A stretch of 64,000 nucleotides of DNA from positions 434,001-498,000 of the forward strand of contig NW_020194626.1 in the NCBI RefSeq assembly GCF_002865645.1. The letters are read 5' to 3'. Of the stretch, positions 58,701-64,000 are shown one piece after another. The DNA comes from Hyaloscypha bicolor E (Eukaryota; Ascomycota; Leotiomycetes; Helotiales; Hyaloscyphaceae). Position 1 is the stretch's first letter. The number at the start of each line of letters is the position of its first letter. Under the pieces are notes generated by a model. That model was not told where the DNA came from. It saw only the letters and a list, made by a program, of their open reading frames with translations, and searched no databases. A program made the translations under genes and the position numbers.

Positions 58701-61700
58701 TATCATCTGACAAGTTGATATAGCTGCAATGGTGACAGAACGTTCCACGACCGGGGAAATGATCTCATGAACCGCTCGAGTAATTGCAGTTCTCACAATC
58801 TCTTGCAGACGAGCTTGATTGACCATGTCGTTTGCAGGAGGATACACCAGCATGGGGCCAAGATCAGGAATAGATGATGTGATTTCTTGAGGCGAGAATC
58901 GCCCGCTGGCAGCCCCACCACCCATACCATTCATTGACAAGTTGTCGAATCTGTCCATGACTTCGGCGGCCATCACATCAGTTGCCTCTTCAACGAGCGG
59001 AGCTCGTTCCAACGCTTCGTATGAGGGTTCGATGGTCTTGTGATCTAGCTCTAGCTCCCTGCAAAGCACCTCAATGTCGAATCTTTGGTTGAGCTTGATC
59101 TCGGCTTTTTCATAAAGTCCGATGAGATTTTTGATGATATCCATGACCCAAGGGTTGGGTGGCCTAAACACGGTTGATTTCTTGCCTTCCTCCAATACTT
59201 TGCAGACAAAGGGGATTACAATGATAAGTCGCTGGGTGTCGTAGCCTTCAGTGAGGAGTTGCTTGAACGCGATGTTCTTGTGCTTGATCGGCTTATCACG
59301 AGAAAGCGTGAGAGAACCCAGCCATGTTGCGAGGTTCTTCAGGTGTTGTCGATCGACGGTATTTTGCATGGTAGCCTCCGCGTTTAACATCTTGAACGTG
59401 CTGACATATGTTTCTCGAAGTACATCAGCCCACAGGGCCTTCTTGTTGAAAAGCTCAATCAGGCTGAGGTACAAGTCCTGGAAGTTTGGCTGCATCTTGG
59501 CTCGCTCCCTGACGAGATGACCTGCAAACCACTGCTGGCTGTTGTCATCCACAAAGTCTTTCAGTTCAATGAACTTAGTCTTAAGATTATCGGAGGTGAT
59601 GTTGTTCAAGACGAACTGAATCTTGTCCTGGGTATCTTCACTGGGGGCCTCCGTTTCGAATCGAGGGGGTTCCACATGCAATGACCTGAAAGGTGGAGCA
59701 GTTGGTTCAGGAGCTATCATGTCGTCGATGTTGCCGTTCGTGATACCTGATCCTCCATTTAGACGGGGCTCATCATCCTGTTGATTGCGGACGACGTCCT
59801 CTGCCTTGTTCCAGGCCTCTGTTCCTTGCAGTCCCGGAATTGCCAACAACTGCTTGCAAAATCCTGGCCATTCTCTGAGTCGGGAAAAGAGCTGCATAAG
59901 TGCCTGGAGGCCGAATTTGTACATGGATTCCTCCGGAGGGTGGTCTCGGACAGCTTCGAGAATCATGCCAAGACCAATCTCCAGTGATAAGCCTGAGATG
60001 AGCTTTTGGGAGATGATGCCTCCAAACAGAACAGCTGTGGTCGCTAACGCCTCCAGGGGATATGTGCCATAGAGAATATATTCGTCGAAGAGCCCATGGA
60101 TCATACAGGCGAAGACATCTTGATCGGCCGGATCGCGTGAATGCTTATAGCGATCGAGGGCTTCGACAACGGTTTTGACCGGGACGTCATCACTGTACAT
60201 GCGTTTGTAATGTTCCTCCATCTTGTTGTTTGCTTCCGGAGGCAATGAATTCTTGTCCCTGCCATTGGCATCAATGATATCGTCGAATTCATCTCCATAG
60301 TTGATAAGACGAGGATATGCGGTGATGCATGAGCGTTGGACCACAATTAACTCCTGTGACGGCGACTTGGGTAAGATTTCCTCTAGAATCTCTAGGAGAG
60401 AAGCTATAGTCTTTACAGGGAGCATGACGCTGTGCAGTCGGCCTTGTCGTTGGAATTCCAGCTCATGTTGTGCTTTGATGTTGAGGAAGGTTAAGAGGGA
60501 GTTGGCAAGCTCTTGTCTTCGTGGCAATAGGATTTCTGCCCACTTCCCCAAATCCAAGAACCCACGAGCGTTCGCTACAGCCGCTAGATCAAGTCCGAAT
60601 CCATTACACATGGAGACCAGTTCATCCAGCCATGAATGCCTGAGCGCATGGTCAAGGATAGTAGGTAGCTCCAGGGGTGCTTTGGCATGCGCCTCCACTA
60701 GACGCTGTGCAACCCATGCCTTGTCTTTGCGCCACAGGCTTTCAAGTACAAAGTCGTAATTGGGATCGTACTTGTACAAGAAACGGTCAAACAGGTTGTT
60801 GATTGTGTCGATTGCCAGATCAGGCCAAGGCTTTGCAACAGCAAAAGCTGAGACCAAGAAAATGTCGAGATTTGGTACGACAACCTCTTGGAAGAGTCTC
60901 TTTGCTTCTATAGTATCCGAGGCGGTTGGTTCATGTAAAGCAACATGGAACATGGCCGATAATGCTTCCACTGATACCAAGGGATGTCTCACTGCTTGAG
61001 CGGCACGGGCTTGAGTCTCAGGGTCTGAACCAACATAGTCATCCAGAACGAACGAGGGTTGCAGTCCAGGAATAGTTGTCGCATCAAGCTCTTCAGGGGT
61101 GAGAGATGCAAAGGCGCTGATAAAAGACAGTTGTGTCTCAGAATTCTGCCAGTTCCCGCCCCACATATGCTGGATGTCGAGAACTTCATCAGCTGCCAGT
61201 GGTCGAAGCGCTTCATACAAGGTGAGAAATTGCTGGTTTGTGATTCTAAAATCCGGCTGGTCAAAGTACGCAATCACTCTCTGCCAATTGAAGTCTGGCG
61301 CAACTTCCTGGCGCAAGCTGTTGACCAATGTTGACGTCGAGAATTTGATGGTCTGACTGATCGCTGTGTAAACCAGTGCAGCCGAAACCTGTTCTTCATC
61401 GATTCTCATGATTGACATGGCAGTGCGCAGACGATCTCGGCATGTCTCGATATCCGCTGTGAATGAGGGCCCCATTCTTTGAATATACAAAGTAAGGAGA
61501 TTGTTGTCACTGAGGCTGTGTAATAAGTATAGCGATGTAAGAACTTCAGTTGGCTGCGTCATATCCTGTTCAGCATTTGCGTATCGGTACTGTGTAGCCA
61601 TTATAAGATCGTGCTTTGCTTGTTGATCGAAATTAGGAGGATGTTCTTGGATGAACCTATCGAGAATCGCAGCAAGAAAGGCAGGTGTGAGATCGGCGTG

Positions 61701-62469
61701 TTCGGGGGTATGCTGTGCGATTGATTGTAAGAAGGGGGCGAAGTTGGCGGATAGAATGGCATCGGCTTTGATACGTTAGCAGGAGTCGAAAGCAATACTG
61801 TGGGGTTAAGAAAGCGAGCCAAGGGAGACAACATACCTTTTGTCTTTAAATCTGACCTGGAGGTGGTCTTGAATGCCAAAGCTAGAATTGTCTTCTCGAG
61901 CGCGTCTAGCTTGAAATGCTCCATGAATGTTGAGAGGTCGAAATCCCTAAATAGTTCCTCATTTGCCGTCTCGATGGACTCTGCAATTTTCCCAGCCTGG
62001 TCAACATCGTGAGATACCTTGCGCACTTCGGATACGAGTATCTGATAGTTGCCAGGATTGGCTACCGAACGGTTGAGACCAGGGAATATCTGAGGAGCAT
62101 TGCCAACCACGAGACGGCTGAAGTATTTTTGAAATACTTCCATGCCGTGTTCATCGATCAGCTAGAACGGACAACAATTAGCTTCCCAAACATCAGACAA
62201 TAACGCCGAGACACTACCTTTCTGAGCTGCTCAGCTTGTTGTTCCCACTTTGTGCGATCCTTATCTTCCTTGATGGTGCTGAGCAGGAGGTAGACTTGCG
62301 CGACGACGATTTTGGCGAGTGAGTTTGATCCTGTCGGACTGTTTGTATTTGGACTCGCGCCAGCACTAAATGTACTGTGATGGGAGCCGTGCGGTGAATG
62401 GCTTACGCCTGTCACGATGGTTTGTTGCGCTGGCGAAGGTGTGAAAGCTCCCCCTCTTGGGTTGACCAT
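55783..62469 (-). CDS. NOT1: CCR4-NOT complex scaffold subunit Not1
   Basis: Exons (minus) 62218-62469, 61837-62161, 55875-61765 and 55783-55824 give 2169 residues. Not1 is the platform of the CCR4-NOT deadenylase, binding Caf1/Ccr4, Not2/3/5 and RNA-binding proteins. After a Ser/Pro-rich start (MVNPRGGAFTPSPAQQ) come helical N-terminal repeats (LAKIVVAQVYLLLSTIKED, NAPQIFPGLNRSVANPGNYQ). The MIF4G-like Caf1-binding part is in the middle. DUF3819 lies around ARLQEIVRTAITRAVHEI, and the Not1 C-terminal domain ends KASPE joined to VVDRFAALAARPM. The last exon is only 42 nt and is needed for that ending; without it the frame runs on into nonsense. The start at 62469 was chosen because the upstream in-frame extension does not look conserved. 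Confidence 0.95.
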
Positions 62470-64000
62470 CGAAGATGCTGGCGTTCTTGCGCAGACCCAC
62501 TCCCGCAGAGCTATCTCTCGATCCCTAAAGACGAAAGAAGTTCTACCGGGGAGGTATGGACATTGATGAAAGGTGTGCGGAGGTCGAAGGGGTGGTATAG
62601 GGAGTCGGGGCAAGGAGGTTCGCGATAGAAGGATAGAAGACGTGTGAGCGCAGTGCAGTCGAAGCAAAGCGCTTGAGCCGCCGCTAAACTCAATAGGGAC
62701 GGTACTACACGTGATTAACAGTTGTCAATCTTTAGGTACCGCCAAAGTTATTTTACAAGCCTTTGTCTCTCTTCGAAGACCTTCGGCTTGCTGCATTTAT
62801 TGATTACAATTCAGCTGGGCTGTGAATGTTGGGATCGCTGCCATTGATTCAGCAGGGAAAGAAGGCTGGAATGAATCGCTGTTACCTGCTGGATTTATCA
62901 AAGGAGGAATTATAATTTATGAATCATTATAAGTTCAGTTGTTGTGAGTCCACTACGATCTCTAGCTAGATTTACAGCCTAGCGATTAATGGTACTGAGA
63001 TTGTTGTTCTGGTTGTGGAAGTTTGAAGAATGCTCGTAGACAACCCTCTCGTTACTCGGAGTTTCAGATGAGCTTAACCATTCCATCGGAAACAGAAATC
63101 AGAGGTCAATCCCAACATGCCAATTCTTGTTGACTTTCTCATAGCAATGCGGTTACTGGGGGCTCCAATACTCGTATACTTTGACCTGGCTTGCGATGCG
63201 AAGTCCTGAATGATGCAGGAGAGCACAGAGATTGCAGACCCCTATTTCAACACCGATGACGGACGAGCAACAAAAGCAACCCAGTTGAGAAACGTTGACA
63301 GAAAAGTACACTCAGCCATTGATGTGATGTCGGATTCGACCTTTGAAGCTTAATGATTCACTCATTGGAGATCGTGCAAGCGCTGGAAATGAGTGAGGCT
63401 ACCAATGTTCAGAATTTGGCAGTGCATGGTTCCCCTTTTGTCAATATCCTCATTGGAGCGGAAGATTGTATGGCGAGAATTGGATTCTGAATGTTCAGGG
63501 ATTCGCTGAACAACGCAAAGCAGCAGGTCGTCAATGGATTATCTTGAATTGAAGATCGTAGTTGCAGCATCAAGACTAGAAGTTTGCTGTAATCTTACAT
63601 TGTATTTCGATCACTTTCAATACCCAGGATGGAATTGAAAACCGAGATCTTCAAGATTCAGCACGTCCACTGAAACCCACGATGTTGTTGATCTGTGGCT
63701 GTTGGCATAGAATCTTGCTTTCCGGCGCTGATTGACATTTAGATGGCTTAATCCGGCGCACGGGGGTCGATTCATCGTCGAGAAAAGATGAGGCTTCCGT
63801 GGACTCCATGCTTGTGACCGTCTTCTTCATCAGCTGGTGAGTTGTGTTGATCATGCTGGGCACGACTATTGGTGTGGTCATGTTGACGCTGGTCTCGACA
63901 AAAGGCGGGGGTGGTGAACAGGTCGCCATGGCAACGCACCTGAGAAGTAGCAAAACAATCCGCTCGCCTGGACATCCCTGACTTATACCAGCCTCTTCAT
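62470..64000. other. Region upstream of not1, no supported gene
   Basis: The first few hundred bases are the not1 promoter and leader. Further on, the frames are short; the largest are about 100 codons on the minus strand near 63651-63975, with no recognisable domain or splice pattern. The region could hold the edge of a gene continuing past the window. Confidence 0.45.

Noticed and set aside
63651..63975. About 100-codon minus-strand frames near the right edge
   Set aside because: No domain and no sign of adjoining exons inside the window; a partial gene beyond the edge cannot be excluded but is not supported.

Overview
The window is nuclear DNA of a filamentous ascomycete (Pezizomycotina). 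Evidence: many short GT-AG introns (most 45-75 nt) with branch points of the CTAAC/CTGAC type, fungus-restricted genes (DASH subunit Duo1, Aim21, Tvp18, Pby1, acid trehalase, Mcm10, a short heme-thiolate peroxygenase), and a transposon block with the signature of repeat-induced point mutation (RIP). The class may be Leotiomycetes, but that is only an impression from the protein sequences. No bacterial, viral or CRISPR signal was seen.

Layout. 1-3096 (+) is the 3' part of a DUF2421/Bre4-like membrane protein. 3643-8859 (-) is the helicase/nuclease Dna2. 9020-18765 is a 9.7 kb transposon block bounded by 131-bp terminal direct repeats and a 4-bp target duplication. Its interior is strongly RIP-mutated, with a gag-like relic on + and a Ty3/Gypsy RT-RNase H relic on -. 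18987-20186 (+) is a mitochondrial 2-oxodicarboxylate carrier. 21893-22612 (+) is a histone H1 tail-like basic protein. 23279-25775 (-) is Pby1 (SurE + tubulin-tyrosine-ligase domains). 26592-28012 (-) is an unrecognised nuclear-type protein. 28522-29294 (+) is Duo1, 29533-30906 (-) RNase H2 subunit B, 31319-33732 (+) Mcm10, 34075-37584 (-) acid trehalase, 38294-41505 (-) Aim21, 43113-43862 (-) Tvp18, 44655-45416 (-) NTF2, 46634-48503 (+) a DUF7918-type protein, 49047-51079 (+) a secreted beta-lactamase-like serine hydrolase, 51149-52729 (-) an IMPACT-family protein, 53120-53897 (+) an NAD(P)-binding protein, 53974-54905 (-) a short peroxygenase, and 55783-62469 (-) the CCR4-NOT scaffold Not1. 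62470-64000 holds no gene I can support.

Most genes were resolved to exons by joining reading frames across splice sites. In every multi-exon model the summed coding length is a multiple of three; exon lists are in the entries. Several genes begin with very small exons (7, 10, 12 nt) or contain internal micro-exons (11, 16, 23 nt).

Functional themes. Three genes of lagging-strand replication and ribonucleotide repair (Dna2, RNase H2B, Mcm10) and one spindle gene (Duo1) lie within 30 kb. ACGCGT (MluI cell-cycle box) occurs upstream of Dna2, upstream of Duo1, and twice in tandem in the shared RNase H2B/Mcm10 promoter, which suggests G1/S control by an MBF-type factor. The transposon block sits inside what was a divergent promoter of about 0.4 kb between Dna2 and the carrier. 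The best candidates for novelty are the contrast between the nearly intact 131-bp ends and the destroyed interior, and the opposite-strand relics inside.
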